This document shows, one piece after another, positions 1 through 8,252 of a stretch of 64,000 nt of DNA; the first letter of the stretch is position 1; the number at the start of each line of letters is the position of its first letter. The notes below the pieces were generated by a model. It was given only the letters and a program-made list of their open reading frames with translations, was not told where the DNA came from and did no database searches. A program made the translations under genes and the position numbers. The stretch is from Mucilaginibacter rubeus. Its GTDB lineage: Bacteria; Bacteroidota; Bacteroidia; Sphingobacteriales; Sphingobacteriaceae. The stretch lies in assembly GCF_003286415.2 (NCBI RefSeq), contig NZ_CP043450.1, positions 3,720,001 through 3,784,000 on the forward strand, in the 5' to 3' direction.

Positions 1-175
1 GCGCGTGTTCAAAACGGTTTTCGCCACCCTCCTTTTTGGATTCTGTTTCCATCTCCATAGATAGGCCCGATACGTTCTGAAAGCGGCTGTCGATATCTTC
101 ATCGCCAATGCCCGTAAACACCACCTTAAAGTGAAAGCCTAAAGGCGGATACCCCGATTTAGCGTCGAAGGCCAT
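1..175 (-). CDS. eCIS/phage-like tail tube protein (partial, runs off window)
   Basis: The frame opens with ATG at 175 and continues through position 1, so only about the first 58 residues are visible. They begin MAFDAKSGYPPLGFHFKVVF and include VSGLSMEMETE. This is the same start pattern as the neighbouring 143-residue tube protein (short polar N-terminus, F-x-F/V-x-V strand, 'GL..E.E' motif) and fits the T4 gp19/Hcp-like tube fold. It lies 2 bp after the stop of that gene, so it is co-transcribed. Paired tube paralogues are usual in contractile injection systems: one forms the inner tube, the other an initiator ring on the spike. The C-terminus and the baseplate genes expected downstream are not in the window. 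Confidence 0.8.
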   Translation of the reverse strand, partial: MAFDAKSGYPPLGFHFKVVFTGIGDEDIDSRFQNVSGLSMEMETESKKEGGENRFEHA

Positions 176-177
176 GA

Positions 178-609
178 TTAGCCGTTTTTAATGGTTAAAC
201 CTTCGTGTGCTACCTCAAGCGTTTCAATTGCGGCTTCGTTGGCATCGGCCTTTAAATCGGCAGACTGGATCTTAACCGGGAAAGCGTTTTTAACCGACCA
301 GGTAACTACCGGCTGATGCTCTTCATTAAGCAGGTTAATGGTAAGGTCGCGGCGGTCTATCTGGTTTAGTTTTACGGTGTTCATCCAATCATAAAACTCG
401 TTGTCGTTAGCAAATGTGCCACGTTTTAAAGTGATGTTACCGAATTTGCGCATGCCAGGCATCTTTACTTTATTGTACTCCTTGCTGCTGCCTTCGCGGT
501 ATTCAATCACTTCGGTTTCTATTTGTAATCCGGTTACTTCGGTAAAACCGATGCGTGTGCCACCCCAGTCAACCTGGAAATGGAATTTGGGTAGAGGATA
601 ATTTGCCAT
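178..609 (-). CDS. Contractile injection system tail tube protein (gp19/Hcp-like)
   Basis: This 143-residue protein starts MANYPLPKFHFQVDWGG and continues through FTEVTGLQIETEVIEYREG and an 'MPGMRKFGNITLKRG' segment. That is the typical order of phage-tail tube proteins of the gp19 family found in extracellular contractile injection systems (PVC/Afp/AlgoCIS type). Length matches the family (about 140-150 residues). It should polymerise into the hexameric inner tube that is driven out when the sheath contracts. It is 39 bp downstream of the long sheath gene and 2 bp upstream of a second tube gene, all on the minus strand. There is no signal peptide, as expected for particles built in the cytoplasm. 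Confidence 0.92.
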   Translation of the reverse strand: MANYPLPKFHFQVDWGGTRIGFTEVTGLQIETEVIEYREGSSKEYNKVKMPGMRKFGNITLKRGTFANDNEFYDWMNTVKLNQIDRRDLTINLLNEEHQPVVTWSVKNAFPVKIQSADLKADANEAAIETLEVAHEGLTIKNG

Positions 610-648
610 TTTATTTGTTTTAAAAGAAATTCAATTGATTTGATTTAA

Positions 649-2637
649 TTAACTCTCCTGCATTTTGTGCGAAAAGCGAAGAATGATGAACTCGGCAGGC
701 CTTACTACAGCCATACCTATTTCAACTATCATACGCCCTTCCAGAATGTCAAGCGCGGTCATGGTTTCGTTAAGGCCAACGTGAACAAAAAACGCGTCTT
801 CCGGCTTAGCGCCTTGTAAGGCACCGGCACGCCATTGCAGCGTTAAAAAGTTCTGGATCATTACCCTAACCTTAGTCCAGGTGTTGGCGTCGTTATTTTC
901 GAAAACGAAAGGATAAGTCGCTTTTTTAACCGATTCTTCAACCATGATGAAGAATCGTCTAACCGGGATGTAGCGCCATTCGTTATCATTACCTGTTAAG
1001 GTACGCGCGCCCCAAACCAATGTACCCCGGCCAGCAAATGCCCTGATAGCGTTGATTGACTTACCGGTAGCCGTAACGTTCATATCGTCCTGGTCGCTGT
1101 TGTCAATTTTTACAGCGGGGCCAATCACATTGTTCAGGCTCACGTTGGCAGGTGCTTTCCAAACACCGCGTGTGCCGTCAACGTTAGCATAAACCCCGGC
1201 GATTGCTCCTGACGGAGGAATGGTGCTCATCTTAAGTGTTACTGCCGAGTTGGCCGCACCAAAAAATACGTTTCCTGAAAACAGCGCCTGCTCGGCAAGA
1301 TTTTCGTAAAACAGAGCACCGTTAAGTAAACCGCCAAAACCTGTTAAAATGGTAGCAACGGTATCACTCAGCGCCTGTACAATTGAAAGCGCTCCGGCAG
1401 CATCTTTGGTAAAATTATCGGCGTTGGCAGCTATTGCAGCATAATTTGAGTTGGCAACCCAGGGCGTATTATCCAATACCGAATAAACAGGTGTTGGGTT
1501 ACGGCCGGCAGTTGTGTTAGCAGCTACCTTCGCGTTTTTTTCGTAGGCAATGAGGTTGGTAATGGCTGCTTCAAGTTTAGCATCTTTGCTTAACGCGTCA
1601 ATATCGTTGCCATATAATGCGCCAACCGGTGCATCCTTAGCCTTTTTACCGGCTGTTACTATTGCCGCTAATAAATCAAGGTAGGCAGCTAATTGCACAT
1701 CCGGAGTTACATTTTGAGCAATGTTATTGGCCAGCGCAGTTAACTTAGCCTTTACAGCATCGATACCATTTACCCTCAGCGCGGTTGCATCTGCGGCAGC
1801 GCTAAAAACAAAGCTTATTACCTTATCGGTATCTTTACCGGCATTTTGAAGGTTAGTTACCAAGGCCTTCTCAGCAGGACTTTTTGAAAAGCTATCGTAG
1901 TTGGTGATCTTTACTGATGGTGAAGCATTATTCCAGAACTCCAGTTGCCTGAAATCTACATTAACATCGTAACTTGTGATAATCCATGGATAATAAGCCG
2001 CGCCATAGTTAAGGTTATTGATGCCTATTGAGCTGCGGAAATTATCTATTGGCTTATTGGTAACATCCTGGCGTTTATCGCCCTGCAGCACGTCAAGTAT
2101 CGAAAACCGGTCCTGCATAGTAGCGCAAAGTCCCAAAGCTTTTGTTTGCAAATTGCTGAACGCAACTAAATCCGGATTGCCGGCACTTAGCAGTTCAACC
2201 GCGTCGGGAAACAGGATGAGTGTTGGCTCATCTTCCGCAGTAAGGGTATCAATACCCCCTGATATCGGCGGCGCTGTTACCGCAGAGGAAAAATCGCCAA
2301 CGGAAACGATGTAACATGGACCTCCACCATTATCAAAATACTGCCGTAGCGATACATACAGGTGAAACCGTTTGTCGGATGCTACGCCCAGGATCTGGTT
2401 GTTAGCCGGGTTAACAGTAACTTTTATAGTTGCCGGTACATAGGCCCCACCAAATAAGCTTTCAAACTCCAGCAATGATTTTATTCGGGTTGGTACGTTC
2501 ACCAAGGATTTTCCTTCGGGCGTTAATGCAAAGGCCGTAAAGCCGATAAAGGCTGGTATAGCGGTTTCAACCTGGGCAACTGATGGCGGAAACAGTGCAA
2601 TTTCCTGCACGTAAACTCCGGGTGTTTTATAAGCCAT
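649..2637 (-). CDS. Contractile sheath protein, long form with central insertion
   Basis: This 662-residue tail sheath protein opens with YKTPGVYVQEIALFPPSVA and ends with PAEFIILRFSHKM, the conserved N- and C-terminal strands through which sheath subunits interlock. The C-terminal third (GVYANVDGTRGVWKAPANVS, ARTLTGNDNEWRYIPVRR) is nearly the same as in the neighbouring 484-residue sheath. The roughly 180 extra residues lie between about 235 and 450, are Ala-rich, low in aromatic residues and predicted helical, and have no counterpart in the short paralogue. They probably form a domain on the outer surface of the sheath. The gene follows the short sheath by 11 bp. The insertion reads continuously with no frameshift. 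Confidence 0.92.
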   Translation of the reverse strand: MAYKTPGVYVQEIALFPPSVAQVETAIPAFIGFTAFALTPEGKSLVNVPTRIKSLLEFESLFGGAYVPATIKVTVNPANNQILGVASDKRFHLYVSLRQYFDNGGGPCYIVSVGDFSSAVTAPPISGGIDTLTAEDEPTLILFPDAVELLSAGNPDLVAFSNLQTKALGLCATMQDRFSILDVLQGDKRQDVTNKPIDNFRSSIGINNLNYGAAYYPWIITSYDVNVDFRQLEFWNNASPSVKITNYDSFSKSPAEKALVTNLQNAGKDTDKVISFVFSAAADATALRVNGIDAVKAKLTALANNIAQNVTPDVQLAAYLDLLAAIVTAGKKAKDAPVGALYGNDIDALSKDAKLEAAITNLIAYEKNAKVAANTTAGRNPTPVYSVLDNTPWVANSNYAAIAANADNFTKDAAGALSIVQALSDTVATILTGFGGLLNGALFYENLAEQALFSGNVFFGAANSAVTLKMSTIPPSGAIAGVYANVDGTRGVWKAPANVSLNNVIGPAVKIDNSDQDDMNVTATGKSINAIRAFAGRGTLVWGARTLTGNDNEWRYIPVRRFFIMVEESVKKATYPFVFENNDANTWTKVRVMIQNFLTLQWRAGALQGAKPEDAFFVHVGLNETMTALDILEGRMIVEIGMAVVRPAEFIILRFSHKMQES

Positions 2638-2648
2638 GACTAATTGAT

Positions 2649-4103
2649 TTAAGATTGAACCATTTTATGACTGAAGCGAAGAATAATGAACTCTGCCGGA
2701 CGAACCACAGCCATGCCCACTTCAACAATGAGCCTGCCCTCCAATATATCAAGCGAGGTCATGGTTTCGCCAAGGCCAACGTGTACAAAGAATGCATCTT
2801 CGGGTTTAGCGCCCTGTAAGGCACCCGCGCGCCATTGCAGTATTAAAAAGTTGGCTATCATGCCACGTACCTTCGCCCAGGTGTTGCCATCATTGGGCTC
2901 AAATACAAAGGGCTGAGTTGAGTTTTTAACCGATTCTTCAACCATGTTAAAGAAACGCCTCACCGATATGTAGCGCCATTCATTATCATTACCGGCCAGC
3001 GTACGTGCTCCCCAAACCAATACACCTTTACCAGAAAACGCCCTGATAGCATTTACCGATTTACCGGTACTGGTAACGTTCATATCTTCCTGGTCGGAGT
3101 CATCAATTTTCACCATTGGGGCCACAACCATATTCAGACTTACATTTGCCGGGGCTTTCCAAACACCACGGGTATTATCAACAGAGGCATATACACCTGC
3201 TATTGCTGACGCCGGAGGCAAAATAACCGAGAACAGGCCGGTTTGCTGTTTGATATAGTTATACAGATCGCTGTTTATATGATAAATGGAATTGGCTGTA
3301 TTATTGTCATCACGCAGCACTGCCGTAGCGGGAAAATCTGTAGCGGTAACGCCTGTGCCTGTAACAATCAGCTGCTTGCTTTCATCGCTGAAATAATTGA
3401 TACTGGTTTGCAGCCATGGGTAATATGCCGCGCCATAACTAAGGTTATTAACCCCTATAGCTGTACGGAAAGCGGTAGCGATATCACCGAAAGCTTTTTT
3501 ACCTTTATCGGCAACAGCTACGTACGGATCAATAAGCACAACCCTATCCTGTAAAAATGCAGCCTGGGCCAGTGCAGCGGTAAACAAACCGTAATAATCT
3601 GCCGGGGCGGTAAGGGTTGCAGCATCGGTAAATAGCAGGATGGTTGGCTCATCTTCTTTCTGAACAGCGGCAAGCGCGTTTGTAAGTAAGGTTTTGTCAA
3701 CTGCAACGGCCGCGCCTGTTTGCCCTGCCGATACGATATAGCATGGGCCACCACCATTGGCAAAATAAAGCTGCAGGCAATAGTACATCCTGAATTTCAG
3801 TGCTGCATAGGGATCATCAACCGCGGCATCAAATGAAAACACACCCGCCGCTTTCTTGATTTTGATACCTGTTGCTGTACCGGTTGTGGTGAACAAGGTA
3901 TTTTCGGCAAAACCAAAGATCTGCTCATATTCCTTAAGCGATTTGATCCTGACAGGGTTGTACTGCAGCGACGCCCCGTTATAGCTAATGTTTTGTGTGT
4001 AGCCTATAAAGGCCGGGATAGCCGTTTCAACCTCGGCTACCGATGGAGGTAGGAGCGGAATTTCTTCCACATAAACACCCGGAGTTTTGTATGTTGTTGC
4101 CAT
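2649..4103 (-). CDS. Contractile sheath protein, short form
   Basis: This 484-residue tail sheath protein has the N-terminal motif TYKTPGVYVEEIPLLPPSVA and the C-terminal motif PAEFIILRFSHKM. Its length is normal for eCIS sheaths, which run to about 350-500 residues. Compared with the long paralogue downstream it is compact in the middle (around residues 250-310). Both share GGGPCYIVSxG, NLSYGAAYYPW and the APANVSLN region. The sheath surrounds the tube and contracts to eject it. Two or three sheath paralogues are common in Afp/PVC-like particles. It lies 18 bp after the 394-residue unknown gene and 11 bp before the long sheath, so one operon is likely. Confidence 0.93.
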   Translation of the reverse strand: MATTYKTPGVYVEEIPLLPPSVAEVETAIPAFIGYTQNISYNGASLQYNPVRIKSLKEYEQIFGFAENTLFTTTGTATGIKIKKAAGVFSFDAAVDDPYAALKFRMYYCLQLYFANGGGPCYIVSAGQTGAAVAVDKTLLTNALAAVQKEDEPTILLFTDAATLTAPADYYGLFTAALAQAAFLQDRVVLIDPYVAVADKGKKAFGDIATAFRTAIGVNNLSYGAAYYPWLQTSINYFSDESKQLIVTGTGVTATDFPATAVLRDDNNTANSIYHINSDLYNYIKQQTGLFSVILPPASAIAGVYASVDNTRGVWKAPANVSLNMVVAPMVKIDDSDQEDMNVTSTGKSVNAIRAFSGKGVLVWGARTLAGNDNEWRYISVRRFFNMVEESVKNSTQPFVFEPNDGNTWAKVRGMIANFLILQWRAGALQGAKPEDAFFVHVGLGETMTSLDILEGRLIVEVGMAVVRPAEFIILRFSHKMVQS

Positions 4104-4121
4104 GTTACTGTTTTTTACTTC

Positions 4122-5306
4122 CTAAAAAAATATGTCTGAAAAAATCTGGTTGGTTTCTGGTTTTATGAGCGATGCCGTAGCATTGGGCAAGTCATCGGTA
4201 ATAGGTTTGTTGTTTTTGTCGTTCACTTTTACCGATATAAAGCCTTGCCTGGTAAGCGGCAGTGCATTAGCACTTATGGAAGCCGCGCCAAACATAGCGC
4301 CGATGTACCGCCAATAGGTCGACCGGTTTTTGAACCGAAGGCTAAATACCGGCGCCTTCAGCGTGGTATCTGCCTGTAAAAGGTTATAAACCGCGTTGCT
4401 TGTTTTTACACAGATATCAATAAAAGCCCAGGCGGATGCATCCGTACTATAATAAAACGGGAAATCGTCGGTATAACCGGTATCAGCCAGATGAGCAGTA
4501 TACAAACCCTCAGGCAGGCTGCCCATATCAGCTTTAACAATATTCAGTTCACCGGTTTCTAAACTGGTAGTTACATTTATCACGTTCCCCTGCCTGTCTT
4601 TTATAGTAAGCGCCGGGGTTTTGCCGGCTACCGTTACCTGGTAGATAAATACCCTTCCGCACTGGCGGATCAGGTCGGCACCGCTTGCATAGCTCAAAGG
4701 TTTACCACCCACCAGCGTATCGGTGATCCAGTTACCGGCAGGGGTAGCTCCGGCAGTTGGGTCGAGGTTATTTTTTTGCTGGGCGATGAATAACTTAGTA
4801 GGTGTAGCCTGGTTATCAACCAGCATATCCCCCGGGTAATAATCTGTAGCCGCTTTATATACATTAGGAGTAGCGGTTAAAAAAGGCGACACACGTGGCG
4901 ACAATGACGGATCATTGGTAAAAAAGTACACCATGCCATCTGGCGCTTTTAAAGGCAGCGAACTGTAATTAGCAAACAATCCGTCGTTTATGGCTACACT
5001 GAAGCTAAATACCATATTATCTGCCGGAACTATCTGCGGTTGCTCCTTAGTTCCGTTTAAGGTATATGGGATACCGGTGATGATACCAGTTTCTGTTTGC
5101 TTGTAAACCACGTGCAAACCGGCAAACTTTGCCCGGGTAGCTTTGGTAGGCGTTACACTCATGAAACTGCCTATGTCGTAACGCTCCAGCATAGCCAGGC
5201 GCGCATCGGCAATAAGTGTGTCAAAGAGCGTGGCACCGTCATCAAGGTGATAATGATGACTGATGGCAATCTCAAACAGTGTTTCGTAGTTCAGGTCCAG
5301 TACCAT
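4122..5306 (-). CDS. eCIS-associated protein of unknown function
   Basis: This 394-residue protein starts MVLDLNYETLFEIAISHHYH and has no signal peptide or membrane segment. I do not recognise a characterised family. It looks all-beta with Thr/Ala-rich linkers. Residues about 150-195 hold a short aromatic module (YYPGDMLVDN ... LFIAQQ ... GNWITD) that faintly resembles the small carbohydrate-binding modules often inserted in phage structural proteins. The last ~90 residues contain SLRFKNRSTYWRYIG. It sits between the DUF4255 cap gene (38 bp upstream) and the sheath genes (18 bp downstream), so a structural or surface role in the particle is the natural inference. A cargo role is less likely given its place in the structural block. 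Confidence 0.6.
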   Translation of the reverse strand: MVLDLNYETLFEIAISHHYHLDDGATLFDTLIADARLAMLERYDIGSFMSVTPTKATRAKFAGLHVVYKQTETGIITGIPYTLNGTKEQPQIVPADNMVFSFSVAINDGLFANYSSLPLKAPDGMVYFFTNDPSLSPRVSPFLTATPNVYKAATDYYPGDMLVDNQATPTKLFIAQQKNNLDPTAGATPAGNWITDTLVGGKPLSYASGADLIRQCGRVFIYQVTVAGKTPALTIKDRQGNVINVTTSLETGELNIVKADMGSLPEGLYTAHLADTGYTDDFPFYYSTDASAWAFIDICVKTSNAVYNLLQADTTLKAPVFSLRFKNRSTYWRYIGAMFGAASISANALPLTRQGFISVKVNDKNNKPITDDLPNATASLIKPETNQIFSDIFF

Positions 5307-5344
5307 CGGGTTATAATTTATTGGTTAATCACCCGCACTAATCT

Positions 5345-5929
5345 TCAACTCAGTTTATCGCTTAGTTCTATCTTTTTAATGATACCACGTGATTCGGTTA
5401 CATTATCGCGCAGTATTTCAACCAGCCGTACACGGTATAATACATAGGGAAATTGTTTACCGCCCAGCGTGCTCCACAGGTAGTTGGCTTGCTCAAATGT
5501 GGGCGAGTAAATGTCAAGTATGAGGCGAAAATCGCCGAGGCCAACTTTTGTAGTCGGGCTGTTTTGCTGGGTAAAAGTGTTCTTCCCCTGAAAAAACTCA
5601 ACGATGTGCGACAGGAAGATCAGGGATTTTTCGTAGGAAGAGTATAAACAAGCCGAGAACAAAACATATAAGTTAAGGTACATAGGCGCGTTGCGGTAGT
5701 TGATGTCATCGCCATTACGTACGTAATTGGGCATGTTTTTCATGGTAAACTCTTCAGAAAGATTTACCAGTGTTACCAGGATATTTTCCAGCCCCTTGAT
5801 CTCATCATCGCTCAGATGGGCCACATTTTTAAGCTGGGTAAAAGTTGAACTGAGCCCGCTGTTTCCATCGGTTGTTTTGAGGTAGTTGTTCAACTGCTCA
5901 GTTAAAAAACTTAACGTTTGGTAAATCAT
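5345..5929 (-). CDS. DUF4255 (Pvc16/Afp16-like) eCIS tail cap/terminator protein
   Basis: The 194-residue form starts MIYQTLSFLTEQLNNYLK, which is how DUF4255 proteins normally begin (helical N-terminus, then 'Y.NAPMYLNLYVLFSA'). A longer frame reaches an ATG at 6034, but the added 35 residues lie upstream of the family's conserved start, so I prefer 5929. Proteins of this family (Afp16, Pvc16) cap the distal end of the sheath and tube and set particle length. Visible features are the YLNLYVLFSACL segment and a C-terminal RVRLVEILRDNV stretch. It is the first gene of the minus-strand eCIS operon, which is common in Bacteroidota clusters. Confidence 0.85.
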   Translation of the reverse strand: MIYQTLSFLTEQLNNYLKTTDGNSGLSSTFTQLKNVAHLSDDEIKGLENILVTLVNLSEEFTMKNMPNYVRNGDDINYRNAPMYLNLYVLFSACLYSSYEKSLIFLSHIVEFFQGKNTFTQQNSPTTKVGLGDFRLILDIYSPTFEQANYLWSTLGGKQFPYVLYRVRLVEILRDNVTESRGIIKKIELSDKLS

Positions 5930-6210
5930 GATAAATAGATGTTTATAGGTTGGCTGCAGTTTGGCTGCTGATGTTATACCAAAGTTGGGCATCTCTGTTA
6001 AGTAACGTGCAAGTGTACGCACGGTAATTGCCACGTATTTCTACGTAATCGCCCAGCGTATAATTACGTGGTAATGAACAGGTTAAAACAACACAAAAGC
6101 TTTAAATTTCAATAGAAACGAACTTTTACCGCCGGGCGGCGGGGAGTAAAAAAGATCGTGCCATATAATCGGCGCTGTTTGATCAATTCAGGGCCGTTAT
6201 CAAACAACAC

Positions 6211-6239
6211 CAAACCTATCTAATTGATGTTCAAACAAA
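6211..6239 (-). promoter_or_regulatory. Candidate promoter of the eCIS operon
   Basis: Read on the minus strand there is a TTTG (6239-6236), a 17-bp spacer and TAGGTTTG (6218-6211). This matches the Bacteroidota consensus (-33 TTTG, -7 TAnnTTTG). It would give a leader of roughly 170-280 nt before the DUF4255 gene, depending on its start. No stronger match was seen in this spacer for the minus strand. Confidence 0.5.
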
Positions 6240-6251
6240 TAAATTCAATTT

Positions 6252-6303
6252 AAGATACTACTATCCTAAAGGATACCGGTATCTTTTAGGATAGTAGTAT
6301 CTT
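6252..6303. promoter_or_regulatory. 52-bp near-perfect palindrome, candidate operator of the azoreductase gene
   Basis: The two 26-bp halves meet at CC|GG (6277/6278) and are reverse complements except at one pair of positions. Each half contains a smaller palindrome (TATCCTAAAGGATA on the left, a one-base variant on the right). The site therefore has three nested dyads, as if two dimeric repressors bind side by side. It ends about 18 bp before a consensus -7 box and so covers the -33 region. TACTATCC/GGATAGTA half-sites resemble those of HxlR/YodB-type redox regulators, which often control azoreductases. That regulator assignment is an inference; no such regulator is encoded in the window. 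Confidence 0.75.
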
Positions 6304-6321
6304 TTTGATAGTAAAGTAAAA

Positions 6322-6329
6322 TAATTTTG
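6322..6329 (+). promoter_or_regulatory. -7 element (TAATTTTG) of the azoreductase gene
   Basis: This is an exact match to the Bacteroidota -7 consensus TAnnTTTG, ending 20 bp before the ATG at 6350. It gives a short leader. The -33 region falls inside the right arm of the palindrome, with only a TTG at 6305-6307, so repressor binding would occlude the promoter. Confidence 0.6.
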
Positions 6330-6349
6330 CTTTCACAAAATTCAGAGCA

Positions 6350-6946
6350 ATGAAAATATTACATCTCATCAGCAGCCCTCAGGGCGAAGCATCATTCAGC
6401 GTAAAATTGGGCAATGCCATTGTTAACGAAATACAATCGGCCCATCCGGATAATACTTTAACCACCCATGATTTAACCGCTACGCCATTTCCTCACCTGG
6501 AAGAAGCGCACCTTACTTCTTTTTATACCCCCGAAGAAAAAAGGACACCGGAACTTGTTGAAGCCGTTAAGCACTCGGACGAGGCGATTGCCGAAATCAT
6601 GAACGCCGATGCTATAGTTATCGATACACCGATGTACAACTTTGGCATTCCATCTACTTTAAAAACATGGATAGACCATATAGCCCGCGCAGGTAAAACT
6701 TTCAGCTATGGCGAGAAAGGACCTGAAGGCCTGGTTAAAAACAAGAAAGTGTACCTGGCCATTTCATCTGGCGGTATATACTCAGAAGGTTTTATGAAAG
6801 CATATGACTTTACCGAGCCTTATTTAAGGGCGGTTTTAGGCTTTATGGGTATGACCGACATCAAAACCTTCAGGGTTGAAGGCGTAAAAATGCCGGGCTT
6901 ACAGGAAACGGCTTTAGATAAAGCCATACAGGCTATTGAACTTTAA
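6350..6946 (+). CDS. azoR: FMN-dependent NADH-azoreductase (AzoR family)
   Basis: This 198-residue flavodoxin-fold protein starts MKILHLISSPQGEASFSVKL, with the phosphate-binding loop of AzoR (S-P-x-G-x-x-S-x-S). It continues with ADAIVIDTPMYNFGIPSTLK, the conserved FMN-binding MYNF.IPS..K..ID motif, then HIARAGKTFSY and a Gly-rich SSGGIY loop. Length is standard (about 200). Such enzymes reduce azo compounds and quinones with NAD(P)H in the cytoplasm and protect against electrophile stress. It is a single gene behind its own promoter and palindromic operator. A bidirectional terminator follows. Confidence 0.93.
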   Translation: MKILHLISSPQGEASFSVKLGNAIVNEIQSAHPDNTLTTHDLTATPFPHLEEAHLTSFYTPEEKRTPELVEAVKHSDEAIAEIMNADAIVIDTPMYNFGIPSTLKTWIDHIARAGKTFSYGEKGPEGLVKNKKVYLAISSGGIYSEGFMKAYDFTEPYLRAVLGFMGMTDIKTFRVEGVKMPGLQETALDKAIQAIEL

Positions 6947-6951
6947 TAGTA

Positions 6952-6986
6952 AACAAAAACGGGAGGTTTAGCCTCCCGTTTTTGTT
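6952..6986. terminator. Bidirectional intrinsic terminator
   Basis: A CGGGAGG / CCTCCCG stem with a 5-nt loop is extended by A-rich and T-rich flanks (ACAAAAA ... TTTTTGT) that pair and provide T-runs on both strands. It lies between the convergent azoreductase and metallophosphoesterase genes. Confidence 0.9.
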
Positions 6987-6997
6987 ATTTATGCTAT

Positions 6998-8140
6998 TCA
7001 GATCCTGACTGTAAAGTTGTCCGTCAAAACAGCAGTATGTTCATCTTCATCCGCTACGGTATAATACTCCCCGTTTAAAATTAATCCCCTGTTATCGCGC
7101 TCAATAGCAATCTTTAAAAAGCCATGTCGGGTATCGCAGTTACTTTCAAGACTTACACCATCAAATCGCGTATCATCTGCTGTAAAACCCTCATTATCTG
7201 TCAGGGCAATAGGATGTAACTCATCAAAGCCTCCTGTACCGGCAACAATATAGGGCATTACCGTTAAATCGGCATATTGCTTACTGAAACGCTGGTAGTT
7301 ATGTACGTGTCCGCTAAAAACAATATCAGGGCGGATGCCGGTCTCCTCAAAAACACCTTCCAGGAAATCGATCATTGGCAAACTGGCACCATGATTAATA
7401 TCTGCCGAATAAGGAGCATGGTGCATGCAGAGGATAACGGCTTTATCCGGCCGTTGCATATCGGCAGCTCTTAGCTCATCCATAAACCAGTCGCGCTGTT
7501 CGCGGGTAACAATGCCGTATTTAGGTACATTGGTATGTAAACCGATGATGGTTGCCAGCGGGGTATCCATTGTCCAATAAATATTGGGCTGAGGCATGCT
7601 TTTGCGGTCTATCTTGCGGCTCAGCATTACCGGACGCGAAACAGTATCACAAAACACGGTGGTAAATGCATCCAGACTTTGATATGGCATGGCGGCAGCC
7701 GGATTTACATCGCTATCATGATTGCCGGCAATGGCGAATATAGGTGCGGGGTACAGGCTATAAGGTTCAAAAAACTGATCATAATAGTTTTGAGCTTCGC
7801 CATAGTTGTAAACAACATCGCCCAAATGGTATAAAAACTTAGGCTGATCCTTACCCGAAAGCGTTTCATACTGTGCAGCCATTAAGCCTGCTATCCGCCT
7901 TTGCGAACCGGGATTGCGAATGCTACCGGTATCCCCCACCATATGAAAAACCATTTTATTACCGGCGATATCCGATATGACATCTTGTACCGATAAATGA
8001 TATGGATAAGAGCCTGATGGCTCTGGCAGGGGTTGAAATTTATAGCTATCATCCGGCTGATCTTTTTTGATAACCGGGCTGGTATGTTTTAATGAAGAAA
8101 TTAAAGCCATTTGCTCCATAATACCTGCAAAAATAAGCAA
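6998..8140 (-). CDS. Calcineurin-like metallophosphoesterase
   Basis: This protein is up to 380 residues; an internal ATG (residue 8, MEQMALISS) is an alternative start. It has all the metal-ligand blocks of the calcineurin-like fold in order: VGDTGS, YHLGDVVYNYG, AIAGNHDSD, ILCMHHAPY and FSGHVHNYQRFS. The spacing and the 'YQRF' ending resemble the purple acid phosphatase-like branch. No signal peptide or membrane segment is evident, so a cytoplasmic phosphomonoesterase or phosphodiesterase is likely, with substrate unknown. It converges on azoR and is divergent from the small lipoprotein gene at 8253. It appears monocistronic. Confidence 0.88.
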   Translation of the reverse strand: MLIFAGIMEQMALISSLKHTSPVIKKDQPDDSYKFQPLPEPSGSYPYHLSVQDVISDIAGNKMVFHMVGDTGSIRNPGSQRRIAGLMAAQYETLSGKDQPKFLYHLGDVVYNYGEAQNYYDQFFEPYSLYPAPIFAIAGNHDSDVNPAAAMPYQSLDAFTTVFCDTVSRPVMLSRKIDRKSMPQPNIYWTMDTPLATIIGLHTNVPKYGIVTREQRDWFMDELRAADMQRPDKAVILCMHHAPYSADINHGASLPMIDFLEGVFEETGIRPDIVFSGHVHNYQRFSKQYADLTVMPYIVAGTGGFDELHPIALTDNEGFTADDTRFDGVSLESNCDTRHGFLKIAIERDNRGLILNGEYYTVADEDEHTAVLTDNFTVRI

Positions 8141-8213
8141 GGTATATTAAGGCAGGGTTAAGTTGGGATAGATATTGCGAGAATAGCAGAAAGGTGTTAG
8201 GAGTTTGATTTAG

Positions 8214-8248
8214 CAATCCAACCTTATGCTGTTGAAGGCTTAAATTTG
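8214..8248 (+). promoter_or_regulatory. Candidate promoter of the 8253 lipoprotein gene
   Basis: TTTG (8214-8217), a 23-bp spacer and TAAATTTG (8241-8248) match the Bacteroidota consensus. The -7 box ends only 4 bp before the ATG at 8253. If it is used, the transcript would begin at or next to the start codon (leaderless). Confidence 0.45.
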
Positions 8249-8252
8249 CGGC

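Noticed and set aside
5930..6034. N-terminal 35-residue extension of the DUF4255 protein
   Set aside because: Family members begin at the MIYQTLSF-like segment; the extension has no conservation I can recognise, although it cannot be excluded.
1..6034. A prophage
   Set aside because: Cap, two sheaths and two tubes without capsid, terminase, integrase or lysis genes fit an eCIS better; the rest of the cluster is outside the window, so this is not proven.
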